A stretch of 64,000 nt of DNA, taken from the NCBI RefSeq assembly GCF_000315625.1, contig NW_005434565.1, forward strand, positions 1 through 64,000, in the 5' to 3' direction. Of the stretch, positions 1 through 10,100 are shown one piece after another. The first letter of the stretch is position 1; every line of letters begins with the position of its first letter. The position numbers and the translations under genes are program-made. The stretch comes from Guillardia theta CCMP2712. Lineage: Eukaryota > Cryptophyceae > Pyrenomonadales > Geminigeraceae. Below the pieces are notes generated by a model, which did no database searches, was not told the DNA's origin, and saw only the letters and a program-made list of their open reading frames with translations.

Positions 1-143
1 ACCCTAAACCCTAAACCCTAAACCCTAAACCCTAAACCCTAAACCCTAAACCCTAAACCCTAAACCCTAAACCCTAAACCCTAAACCCTAAACCCTAAAC
101 CCTAAACCCTAAACCCTAAACCCTAAACCCTAAACCCTAAAAC
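1..143. repeat. Terminal telomere array (CCCTAAA)n
   Basis: About twenty uninterrupted copies of CCCTAAA run from the first base, the C-rich strand of a plant/algal-type TTTAGGG telomere. The window therefore starts at a physical chromosome end. The array passes directly into a short TTA-rich stretch with one slightly altered unit (CCCTAAAACC). Confidence 0.98.
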
Positions 144-199
144 CTTATTATTATTATTATGTGAGTTTATTAGAATGCTAGAATGTTGCTCGGCCTCGT
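144..199. repeat. Subtelomeric junction element, copy A
   Basis: A (TTA)n tract followed by about 39 bp beginning GTGAGTTTATTAGAATGC and ending CTCGGCCTCGT. The same element, again directly abutting a telomeric array, recurs at 878-934. After the element the two copies diverge completely. Confidence 0.9.
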
Positions 200-631
200 G
201 CAGTACTTTATGTACTGGGTAGGAACTCCGAGGATAGCCATGGTAATCAGTTTACCACTCTCGGGGGACGCTCCTGAAGCATCGATGCAGGCACTCTTGT
301 CTAGTACCTCCTGTTTGTCTGCGTTCCATGCAGAGACATACCACGACTGTCCTTCTTCCCCCCATTCTTTGATGGCATCCTCCTGGCTCCTGACTTCAGC
401 ATGTTTGCAGGTCTGTCGAATGGCTTCGGCTAAGGCGTTCATCGAGACTTCCTTGGACTGCAAGGCTCTGCCTGTCCTGCTCTGAGGGTACTGCCTGACG
501 AAGTGTTCCAATCTTCGGATCAGCTCTCCTAGCGAAGGTGCTGAAGGTGTCGTGTCCTTGTTTAGGAACTGGGAAACTCGGACACGAGCAATCTGTTTCC
601 TTTCCTCTTTAGATAGATACCACATGATCAA
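170..631 (-). CDS. Subtelomeric hypothetical protein, 153 aa
   Basis: An intron-free reading frame facing the telomere. The predicted protein is hydrophilic and charged, begins MIMWYLSKEERKQ, and has no signal peptide or membrane segment. I recognise no family. Its last residues are encoded inside the subtelomeric junction element (copy A), so its 3' end is shared with the duplicated sequence. The mixed, helix-friendly composition looks like coding sequence rather than a random frame, but no motif proves it. It could be a remnant of a subtelomeric gene family. Confidence 0.4.
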   Translation of the reverse strand: MIMWYLSKEERKQIARVRVSQFLNKDTTPSAPSLGELIRRLEHFVRQYPQSRTGRALQSKEVSMNALAEAIRQTCKHAEVRSQEDAIKEWGEEGQSWYVSAWNADKQEVLDKSACIDASGASPESGKLITMAILGVPTQYIKYCTRPSNILAF

Positions 632-714
632 ACAACCGTTTCTGCACAGAAAAATATCCTGTTCAGCACCCTAGCTCGCAGGGATCCCCTCAAACTGCAG
701 GGGAGGAGAGCATG

Positions 715-752
715 CCTGTTACTCCAGCGGCCTCCTGTTACTCCAGCGGCCT
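715..752. repeat. 19-bp direct repeat beside internal telomere tract
   Basis: CCTGTTACTCCAGCGGCCT occurs twice in perfect tandem (715-733 and 734-752). It ends a few bases before the internal telomeric array starting near 756, marking the inner edge of the unit that separates the two telomeric tracts. Confidence 0.9.
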
Positions 753-755
753 CCT

Positions 756-877
756 CCTAAACCCTAAACCCTAAACCCTAAACCCTAAACCCTAAACCCT
801 AAACCCTAAACCCTAAAACCTAAACCCTAAACCCTAAACCCTAAACCCTAAACCCTAAACCCTAAACCCTAAACCCT
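756..877. repeat. Interstitial telomeric array
   Basis: A second (CCCTAAA)n array of about 17 units, in the same orientation as the terminal telomere, with one degenerate unit (CCCTAAAACCTAAACCC near 810). It is followed by the same (TTA)n and 39-bp element that follows the terminal array, as expected of a former chromosome end. Confidence 0.95.
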
Positions 878-934
878 ATTATTATTATTATTATGTGAGT
901 TTATTAGAATGCTAGAATGTTGCTCGGCCTCGTT
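878..934. repeat. Subtelomeric junction element, copy B
   Basis: Second copy of the TTA-rich stretch plus 39 bp seen at 144-199. The match ends after CTCGGCCTCGT, and the sequence inside it (TGTGGGCTTTTGC) differs from copy A. Confidence 0.9.
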
Positions 935-1092
935 GTGGGCTTTTGCAATTTGATCCTAGTCTAAAGAGGCGCTCGAGCACTGGGAGTACACGGCCTACAA
1001 TGCGAACCCTGCTTCTGAGCTTAAACCCTAAAAACCCTAACTAAACCCTAAACGCTGAATCCATCCAAGAGTTGTGTTTGCACAGCAACTCT
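935..1092. other. Spacer with degenerate telomere-like units
   Basis: No gene seen. 1021-1052 holds three imperfect CCCTAAA-like units separated by extra A residues and CTAA, a decayed third telomeric remnant. It sits directly upstream of the FYVE-ankyrin start codon. Confidence 0.7.
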
Positions 1093-2652
1093 ATGGACTT
1101 GGTCGGGTGTGGTGGGAACAGAAGAGGGGGGTTGAAGGTAACGCATAGATGGCAGAAGGATGAAGATGCTTTTTCGTAAGTCACAGTTTGTGTTCCATCC
1201 CGTCATTGGTTAGTCAGGTGCTCACAGTGCCAAGCTGTCTTTGGACTTTTCCGGAGGAAGGTTCGTACTGGCAACATTTGATCAATTGATTTTCTTCTGA
1301 TGCTTCATAGCATCATTGTAGGCTATGCGGTTCTATCTTCTGTTCCAGTTGTAGGTTCGGTGCTTCTTTACTTGATGATGCTATGACGTTAAATTACCAA
1401 AGTGAAAATCGGCGACCCATCCTCAAGTATGGATATATTGAGCCCGTAAGGGTTTGCGACAACTGTAACGTGATATGCTTCAGAGCAGGTAAGGATTTAT
1501 CTTCCACTTAAATGTTCATTATGTTGACTGCTGTATTTCGGTTCCGGAAAGATATGCTTCTGAATGCTGTGGGTCAGACAGACCTTAGCACGGTCGAAAA
1601 GATCTGCCACGAGGGTTGTGATGTGCACTTTTCCACAACGATGTTTCCTCCTTTGATAATTGCAGCAAATCGGTACTATTGATCGAACGATCGACATCGT
1701 TGTAATCATACCTGCTAGTGGATCGTTGCAGATGATTGACCTACTATTGGAGTATGATGCCAACCCGTAACCTCCCGTCGTAATATTTTCGTTCCCTTAC
1801 TTGGTGATGTTTCGAAGAAACGTCTCAACCGCAGTCATGGGTGAAGAGGAGATTCAATGTGTTTCATGTGGAATGATTCTGAGTTTGATCTTTGATGTGA
1901 CTTTGCAATTTTTATGACCTAAATTAACAGAAGAAAGCAACCAGAATTGCACTAAGTGCAAAGAAGTTGTGCCAAGAAATGAAAGCACCAAGTATGCAGA
2001 CCATGCGGGAATAACAGCATTGCATGCTGTATAAATGTTTGCAGATGGCTTATTATTTATTAATGATGATACGCCCCAGGCAGTTCAGAAAGCAGGATTC
2101 CTTGAGATTGTCCGCCTCCTTCTGGCGCGCGGCGCCATTGTCAATGCGAGAACTCGAAAGGTGTACGCTTCCCATGTGTTTCATCGATGAAATGAGTTTA
2201 GGGAAACACGCCTCTGCTGTATGCAGCTGCTGGTGGACACACAACATGCTGTGAGGTCTCACGAACACGAGTTGCATTGTCCACAGCCTACTGATTCATT
2301 TTTCCGCATCAGGAAATGTTGCGAGCGAACGCGGATCCCAACATGGAGTGCACTGAAGATGGCGACACACCATTGCACAAGGCAATCAGAGGAAGTAGAC
2401 ATGGGAGAGGAAGCATCTTGTGCATTCTGACTTGCTGTCTCAACAGGTCATTACGATACTGCAAAGCTTTTAATCCGATATAATGCGAAGTTGGATCACA
2501 GAAACAAGCAGGGAGAGACACCAAAAGGTTAGGTGTAGTAATTGGTTCTGATGATTGAATCAATGTCTGCAGATGTGGCAGCTTCATACAAGGAAAGATT
2601 CATTGATCTCTTCGTGGATATTCCAAGCCCAAATGTTTTAGAGGGGAATTGA
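1093..2652 (+). CDS. FYVE zinc finger - ankyrin repeat protein (13 exons)
   Basis: Hand-built splice model: exons 1093-1175, 1218-1260, 1311-1354, 1403-1488, 1552-1672, 1719-1766, 1818-1882, 1931-2025, 2080-2160, 2202-2255, 2313-2394, 2447-2527, 2573-2652, giving 963 nt and 320 aa with all phases consistent. Introns are 41-63 nt and GT-AG, except 2026-2079, which is GC-AG. Residues about 20-78 form a complete FYVE domain: WQKD, then CSQC, the core RKHHCRLCG, CSSC and RVCDNC. All three signature motifs for binding phosphatidylinositol 3-phosphate on endosomes are present. Ankyrin repeats follow, for example GDTPLHKAIRGSHYDTAKLL and GNTPLLYAAAGGH. Between two repeats lies an insert with two CxxC pairs (CVSC, CTKC), possibly an extra zinc site. 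The start is the first ATG after an in-frame stop; an upstream exon cannot be excluded. Likely role is endosomal trafficking or signalling, by family analogy. Confidence 0.88.
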
Positions 2653-2700
2653 ATATAAGCAATAGAACACAACGCTGCAATGGATTTGCATCGAATCAAA

Positions 2701-3816
2701 CTACTTCACAAATGACGTCTTCGCCTTTGCTAACGTTTGATGAAAGGGTTTACAGGTCTTTCCATCATCCTCCAGAAACCAGTGTCCATGCTCCCTTGCA
2801 CGCTGAATCTTTGCAGCATTTCCAACAACCCAATTGAAGTTGATCACATGGGGTACTTTACCTCGGCATCGAAAAAATGGAGTCCACTCATTGCCCTTGT
2901 ACCACCTTCCTGATCGGTAGTCGCACGAGTCCATCGTCTTAAGTGTCAACAGACCACTTGCTCGCATTTGCCCTGCTACTTCGTTCAAGAAGATCTGATC
3001 GTTGTAGTCTTCTGTGAGTGTGTCGTCTCGCATTCCTGCATATCGACTCAAAATTTCTGTCTGTCTTTTGAGAACCGTCTGCCAAAGACAGAGACTGCCA
3101 AGAGTTCGTCGAATCATCATGAACCCGGCACCTGTAAAACCATTGTCATCATCGAATCCCACAAGGTCATGGTCTGAGTTCACAAATGAATTCTGTTCCA
3201 ACAGGTTTGAGAGCCACAGCGCATCGGGTTCTGTGAGGAAAACTCGCTCCTTCAGAGTGAGCACAGCTTGAATTGCAACTATTCGCTCGCGTAGCAGCCG
3301 ACGATAACCCAGGGTGTTAAATTCGAGGTTTTTGTTGATGAACTTGAGAGAAGGGATCGTCACTGCATTGACTCTTGATCCTGTGCTCATTATCTCCTGT
3401 TTCGATTCGTTTGATGACAAGATGACAAGCGTCCTTTCATGTACACCTCTCATGTCTTTCGTGTTACAGATCCAAGAAAACATGAATGGAAGGAAAGCAT
3501 CATTAACAAAATGCATTATGACAAGATCCTTTGGCATAGATCGAACCGTCTCTTCTAGCTGAGGATCTATATGCGGATAGGTATGTACATCGCACATTCT
3601 TTCCAACTCCTTGATGTGCCGAATTTCACCTCGGTTATGATCCTTCTTTCTCATTTTCGCAATCACTCCGAAACATGCGTACGATGCAACGAATGAAAAA
3701 ATCAGAATCTGAATCAACACGAACATGACGAAAAGCCTCTGCAAACTCCAAGTCCGCGCATCCCAGAAGCTCGTCTCTCGCCTACAGGCAGCAATCTCAC
3801 GAGAGTCAGCAATCAT
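2701..3816 (-). CDS. Type II membrane glycosyltransferase, nucleotide-diphospho-sugar transferase-like
   Basis: About 371 aa from the ATG at 3816. A single membrane anchor lies at residues about 24-46 (LQRLFVMFVLIQILIFSF), preceded by a short basic cytosolic segment, the usual layout of Golgi glycosyltransferases. The catalytic region shows RERIVAIQAVLTLKERVFL, then TEPDALWLSNLL where this family (PF03407-like) normally has a DxD-type VDVVWL. It then shows DNGFTGAGFMMIRRT and EDYNDQIFLNEV, which match the family's conserved Gly/Asn and DQ positions. The DxD is degenerate (E-P-D), so metal and donor binding may differ. The frame stays open upstream to 4503 through a minisatellite; I start at 3816 because the membrane anchor follows it directly. 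It ends 48 bp from the convergent FYVE-ankyrin gene. Substrate unknown. Confidence 0.72.
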   Translation of the reverse strand: MIADSREIAACRRETSFWDARTWSLQRLFVMFVLIQILIFSFVASYACFGVIAKMRKKDHNRGEIRHIKELERMCDVHTYPHIDPQLEETVRSMPKDLVIMHFVNDAFLPFMFSWICNTKDMRGVHERTLVILSSNESKQEIMSTGSRVNAVTIPSLKFINKNLEFNTLGYRRLLRERIVAIQAVLTLKERVFLTEPDALWLSNLLEQNSFVNSDHDLVGFDDDNGFTGAGFMMIRRTLGSLCLWQTVLKRQTEILSRYAGMRDDTLTEDYNDQIFLNEVAGQMRASGLLTLKTMDSCDYRSGRWYKGNEWTPFFRCRGKVPHVINFNWVVGNAAKIQRAREHGHWFLEDDGKTCKPFHQTLAKAKTSFVK

Positions 3817-4079
3817 GAAACACTTCGTCACGACTTGACTTGCGTTTGCAAAGTGCTTGGATTGCTTTAAGGGCTTCTGATACCCACAAGTTTCTTCATG
3901 CACTCTTGGCACATCACGGAAACATTTCAATCTAGACAGCAGAGCTATATGGACTTCTCGCGCTTGTGCAGCGGCGATTGTGCATGGGAGGCATATATGT
4001 ATATTATTTAGCCCGCCCGCCTCAGGTGTGTGAGAGAACACAGCAGACCAGACAGCAGACAGACTTTTTAGGTGTTTAT

Positions 4080-4480
4080 AGAGTAGAGACAATGCTTTAT
4101 GGAGTAGAGACAATGCTTTATGGAGTAGAGACAATGCTTGATGGAGTAGAGACAATGCTTTATGGAGTAGAGACAATGCTTTATGGAGTAGAGACAATGC
4201 TTTATGGAGTAGAGACACTGCTTGATGGAGTAGAGACAATGCTTTATGGAGTAGAGACAATGCTTTATGGAGTAGAGACAATGCTTTATGGAGTAGAGAC
4301 AATGCTTTATGGAGTAGAGACAATGCTTTATGGAGTAGAGACAATGCTTTATGGAGTAGAGACAATGCTTTATGGAGTAGAGACAATGCTTTATGGAGTA
4401 GAGACAATGCTTTATGGAGTAGAGACAATGCTTTATGGAGTAGAGAGAGACAATGCTTTATGGAGTAGAGACAATGCTCA
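4080..4480. repeat. 21-bp minisatellite, about 19 copies
   Basis: Tandem 21-bp units with the core GAGACAATGCTTTATG. A few carry CTTGAT instead of CTTTAT, one has ACACTGC, and a 4-bp insertion (GAGA) lies near the last unit. Because 21 is a multiple of three, the array is open on both strands (LLHKALS on -, GVETMLY on +). It lies about 260 bp upstream of the glycosyltransferase start chosen here and in frame with it. Confidence 0.97.
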
Positions 4481-5404
4481 ATCCTGAAAGTCGACCCGGT
4501 CAATGCCGACGCCTTCCTCAGAGAAGATTGCGCCTCCTCGTGCCTGATTGGTCAACCCTTCAGCTCCCCACTGATAGAAGGTCAAAGACAACAACCTGAA
4601 GCCTTTCATTGTTCGAACCCGGCATCATAGACCTTGCCACAAGTAAGGTTTTGTCAGAACAAATGATGTAAGAAAGCCAGCATTGAATCGGCCTCACCTG
4701 CTAGAGTCGCTCGATATTTCACTGCATCACATTCGTTATGTATTCAGTCGATTGTTCAGGATATCGCAATTCACTCACCTTGCATCATCCGATGTGGGAT
4801 CTTGGTCCATGTACCTACGGAGCGAAGCTCAGTCTTTCACATCGGTTGAAACAAGTTGAAATACCAATCATTCAGCACAGATGCAGTATCCTCAGACATC
4901 ATGGCAATCTGATCGCAATTAGATGTAAGAGAGGAGTAATGTCATCACAAACAGTATTACCTCAGAGGCTTGGGTTGACAACTCTGGTTCTAGAATCTGG
5001 TCAATACGGACCAGTTTATCTATGAGAGTTGTCCAGCGATCTCTATTTTGAGCCTGATTTCACGATTCAATGCGAGGCTGTGATGAAGGAGATATAGAGT
5101 TCTCACAGAAACAGCCTCATCCGACCCCTCGGAAGTTTCTTCCCATGGCTCAGGCGTTCTGACACGATTGTAAAGAAACATCTCATCTTTTTGGGTATCA
5201 CCGTGCTCCAGAGCTCAAGCGTCCGTGAGATGAGATCGAGCTGGACAAAAGAGAGTCTCCTCCTATCGTAGACGCTGCTTCTAATTCATATCTTTTTTGG
5301 ATCTTCTTCCGCACCTAAAACAAAATGAGTATACTCATTTTGTCCTGACACATTCTATACCGCATTGTTCACGAGCCTGACTGCAAATATCACAGAGTAA
5401 ATCG
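4481..5404. other. Intergenic, no gene seen
   Basis: Between the minisatellite and the 3' end of the giant gene. A plus-strand frame at 4738-5025 has no recognisable features. I see no RNA gene or conserved repeat. Confidence 0.5.
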
Positions 5405-7150
5405 TCATTTTCTCCTGCAGAAATCGTTATAAAGGCTGTTTCCAACCGTTCTTCTTACTTGACCGCCACTCTCTTCTTCCTCCTTTTCTAGACGCATTCT
5501 TTCTATCTCAGCGAATCCTTCTCTAACATTCCACCCAACACTGATGCTAACAACAGACATGAAAAGAATCTGGAAAGATCAATCAGCAATCTTGAAAAAA
5601 GACCGTCATTACAATTTCATAACAGTCATACTTGAATTCCTGTCAAGGCATTCGCGAGGAGGGGAGTGTCGTATTCTGGACTTGCCTAAAACATTGTTAG
5701 TTTTTTAGGACAGGAAACATTGGAACACAAAGATACCGTTGCGAGCATAATCAAAAGAGCAGAAAACAAAGTAAGATAGGTCGTTCCAATTTCGCCGCCT
5801 TTGATGAAATTTTCTCTGGCTTCCACATAGGGCAGCGCACTGCTCGCATAGTTATAAAAGAAAGAATTAAAAAGGATTTGAATGACCTGCAGTGAATTGC
5901 AAAAAAGACAAAGCTCACAAGACAACCAAACATAATGTCATAGCTGTCATGTAGGGTCAGTTGTAAGTAACCCAAAAAGACGAGATATACCCATCCCCAA
6001 AGCGTTGTAAGAGACCGGAGAAGGCAACAATCAACTGTCAATTCCGTCCAATTCTTAGAGTGATTGGTGAGAACATGATGTACAAACCTGTTTTCTTGCC
6101 ATTTCTACTAACTCCCAATAATAATACTCATTTTGGTAGTCTGCAAATATGAACTCAAACTGCAACACAACATTCAATGTACTGCAGGGTCTGCAAACGA
6201 TTTATCCAAACCTGATCCCACTCGTTTCTGAATTGTTGGTATTGTGCATGCATGACTGCAATCTCCTTGTCAACCCGAGCTATTTCCTCTGATCTGAATT
6301 GCAGATGAGTACATTGTGTCAATAGTAAGTATTTAGATACCCGGCGAGCTCATCTTCTGGGATACGAAGATCCTTCGCTCTCTTGAGATGACTTCTCCAT
6401 GCTGTGTATCGCTTTATCACCACACTCTTTGCTTCATCTAGTCGGTGTCTGCGACGGCGAAGTGAAACCAGATAATGGATTGGAAGTCCCAGGGTGTACA
6501 CCACAATCATAAAAAATGCTATAGACGCAAATATCCACCATCCATAATCGCTGCACTGAAAGCGCAAATCAACTGACAGCCATTGATTAATATATCCCAG
6601 TATAGATTCGCATTGAAACATGTTGAACATTACTTCTGTAATGTTTGGATGGACAAAGATGAGAAATTCGCTTGCAAGTCCGGTTGCTTTCTCGTTCAGA
6701 TTTATTCTGTCTTTTTCTTCTTGATTCTCGAGATATTCCAATTCATCGTCATCCTGAGCTATTCGTCTCCTATTGTTGTATGAAATCCTGATTTGTGACA
6801 ATCCCAACATGACTAGACCTCTCACCAAGATAAATGCAACAAATGGAATGGTTGCCTGCAGAAGCACATTGTGATAGAATGTAAACTCGAATTGCATGAT
6901 TAGGCATGCAAGCGTGGAGGTTGGGTCAAATTTCACGTAATTTGCATATGAACTAAACGATTTGAAAAATCCAGGCATTTGCACATTATATGATGTGCTG
7001 ACTGATCCTGTAACCATGAGATACGAGAGTACAATTTTCAAAGTACCAACATCGAGAAACAGTTCCAAAACATCTTGATATTTCACGTATAGATATCCTA
7101 CTATTCCACCAACAACCAAAACAATAGCAGTTGTCTGTGCCATGGTTTGT
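5405..7150 (-). other. Multi-pass membrane C terminus of the giant protein
   Basis: Hydrophobic helices include AIVLVVGGIVGYLYV, LKIVLSYLMVTGSV, LLQATIPFVAFILVRGLVML, WWIFASIAFFMIVVYTLGLP, GWVYLVFLGYL, YLTLFSALLIMLATV and ILFMSVVSISVGW. Between them, the motif YYYWELVEMARK occupies a cytosolic loop. Six small exons follow the 7310-7358 intron. The protein ends in a charged tail with RMRLEKEEEES, stop at 5405. No PLAT domain or polycystin channel signature is visible. Confidence 0.75.
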
Positions 7151-10100
7151 GGTGTCGCACACTTTTGACACAATCCTGCAGAATCAGGGTAGTATCCTTG
7201 CACGCAAGTTGCACAAAGCATTCCGCGATATAAAGGAGCACAACTTTGAGTACCAAGTCCATACCCATCTCCAAGACAACCACAAGGTTCAAATTGCGTC
7301 ACATCTCCACTGCACAAACATGTTAGTTGCTCAAAAGGTTTGGAGTAAACATTCGTACCTTGATATTGCATTGGAATTTAGACTATCACAGGCTTCCTGA
7401 GAAGGGCAGGGAGCGCAAATACTGGCACCGGAGGCACCGACTGCCTGAGTTGTTGTCGGCAGGCGATTGTCAGCTCCAGCTGTTATTTTGCCGCGATCAA
7501 TGCTTTCCCATATGCGACCATAGTCAATAGATTCATATTCCAGGCAGGTCGCCGTATCACAGCACGCGCCGTATGCGCAATCAGCACACGCAGTCTCAGG
7601 GTCACATGTGCTGCAAAGATCCGTCATACCCGATATAGCCGGCGACGGACTGTTGCTTTTATAGCAAAACGTATACGGAGGGGTTTGAGGTCTGCAATTC
7701 AAGGGCCTGGTGTTTCCATCGGAATAGACAGCAGACAAACCCTTGTTACAATACGTCAGGTCACAAGAGCACTTGTCATCTGCGCTAATAAAGCTTATGT
7801 ATGTGTATAACATACTGACTCTGAAATATCCAGGCTTACACCAACAATCAGTCAGGGAGTTTCTGACATAGTTTACAGCAGCATCTTGACCATAGCGCTT
7901 TGTACACCCCGTTATGTTCGAGCATTCGGTTACCATATTTAGATCAGGGCATTTCATACATTTGTCTACTCCCCTCCAATCTTTGTAAGTGCCAATTGCT
8001 CCTAAAAGCTTCCCCGAGGTACAGGCTTCACAAAGTCCCCCCGAAATTCCTGTGTATCCACGATCACATACGCAGGGCCTTTGATTTTGCTGATCCGTGT
8101 AGTCTCCAATTTGCCCAAGTGGGCAGTCTTTGGTTTCTATAATGAAGCTGGTGATGAAGAACACAGGCAAAGATGATTTGTCTCCACACGATGCTGGATT
8201 TTCAACGCATCGTCTGAAAGGTACATTGTAATTTAGGGTGAACGTCAGATTGTAAAATTGTCCCGGGTGGCCATTGAATGTGATGTCTGTGAATTCTGCT
8301 TTTCCTATCAAGGAGAAGGCGGCTCCTTCAGATAAACCTGTGCCAGAAGTGAAACGAGCATCGAGAGGTTGATCAGGCTCAAAACAAGGGTTTTCATTGG
8401 TGCTTCTTTGCTCTCCTTGGCAAATCACTGCATTTGGCTCACCTCCCAGAGGTCTTGATGCGTCATCTTTTCGATTTATTGTTATCAACACTCGTTCACC
8501 AACTTTTTTCACCTCGTCGTAAGGACTGTAGATTGAAGGAGGAATAACAGGTTTTCCCAAGTCGTCGATAAGCACCATCACTGGCTGTTTAACGAGTGGC
8601 TTTCCGGAAGTAGTTTGAGCTGAAGGCTCTTTATTCCTGTCGAATATTATCTGTGTTGCTCGTCCTCTGAATTCAAAGCAACCGCGGTCGCATGTTTGAG
8701 TGTTCTCTTCTCTATCGCAGAAAGATAGCTCGGACTGGCAGATCCCGGGTTCTCCCGTACATGTCTCCCCAGCAGGACATGGTCCGATTGGACATTCCAA
8801 GTCACATTTTCCAGTGAGCAAGTTGCCGCACTCTACAGGATTGAATGGGTTACAAAACGTCCGATCCCTCTCTGTTCCACCCTGACAGACATAAATCGGC
8901 ATGCAACGTCCACCATTCATTGCCCCGCACTCCACAGGATTCTGTGGCGTGCAGACTGTTGAGTCCCTCTGAGTGCCCCCTTGGCAGACAGGCGTCGGAC
9001 CCGTGGTGCAGGACTGTCCAACGTTGGGCCCATTCATGCAAATGTTTCCGCACACTCGCTTGGAGCAATCGATGACAGGGTTGGTGCAGTCAACCCACTG
9101 ACTTTCCTGACCAGCCAATTCCACCATCACATTGAACCGACCTCCTTCTGCAGGCAGTTCACATTGAAGCCTCTCTACACTGCAAATTTTGTGCGCGGAT
9201 TCGTATTTTGTGTACCAATTGGTTGGACACATCAGCGAGCATGGATCACACGCAATGTCATTCGGATTAGAGCTACATTGAACGAAACTTTTCGAAGCAC
9301 ATAATGATGGATTCAATGATTTGTCTCCACGTGCCCCCCACCACACAGGGGTCGAGCACCAGTCAGGTGTGCACAGGCCTCCCCCTTCACAGTCTGTGTT
9401 CAACCTGGTATCCACACAAGCTAATCCGTCTCGCAAACCTCCGACACATTTCTTGGGTGGTTCATAGCAAGGCTCAGGAGAAGTCGTGCTGTTAATGTAA
9501 AAGGTTCCAGGAATGAAACAATCATATGTTCGTTCTGCTTGCCATCCGCCGCTTGCAGATGGCCTCTTGCCAACCTTGACTTTCGACACAGCATCAAAAT
9601 TGATTCCAAAAATGGTCAACCTTGCGCCTCCTTCAAAATCATATGTGTACGGACCCCCCGTATCTGCTTGCAACTCTTGGATCACAGGACTGTCATAATT
9701 GAATATTCCATCTGATCTTCCCATTGATAGAAATCCATTCGGGACTGCGATAGAAACAGGAATCCTTGTTCCTATGCCTCTAGGAGCAAAACAAACAACG
9801 CTTGAGTCAGCGGTCCAAACAAGAGGTGAACACAATGATGCGTTGAACTTCACAGTTGCGTTCTGGTCAGAGGTTCCAAAGTTGGAACCTTGAATTGTAA
9901 CTTCATAGCCTCCGGTCACAGGGCCGTGGGGCTCCCCGTGCGGATTGACTTTGATGGCACGGATGACAGGAGCTGAGTAGGAAAATCCATTCGCACCAGT
10001 AGGTGTGGTAACAGAATGACCCATCTCATACACACTGATGGGAAGATTTTCTCCAGTGCCAGGCCTTATGATTGCTTCGATCACTGTCGGACTCTTCCAA

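Noticed and set aside
3966-4487. Plus-strand open frame of 173 codons made of GVETMLY heptads
   Set aside because: Pure translation of the 21-bp minisatellite; openness follows from repeat length, and there is no other domain.
4600-4640. Possible tRNA B-box (GGTTCGAAC) on the minus strand
   Set aside because: No A-box or cloverleaf could be found around it.
4738-5025. Plus-strand 95-codon frame
   Set aside because: No recognisable domain, no splice context, and no support beyond being open.
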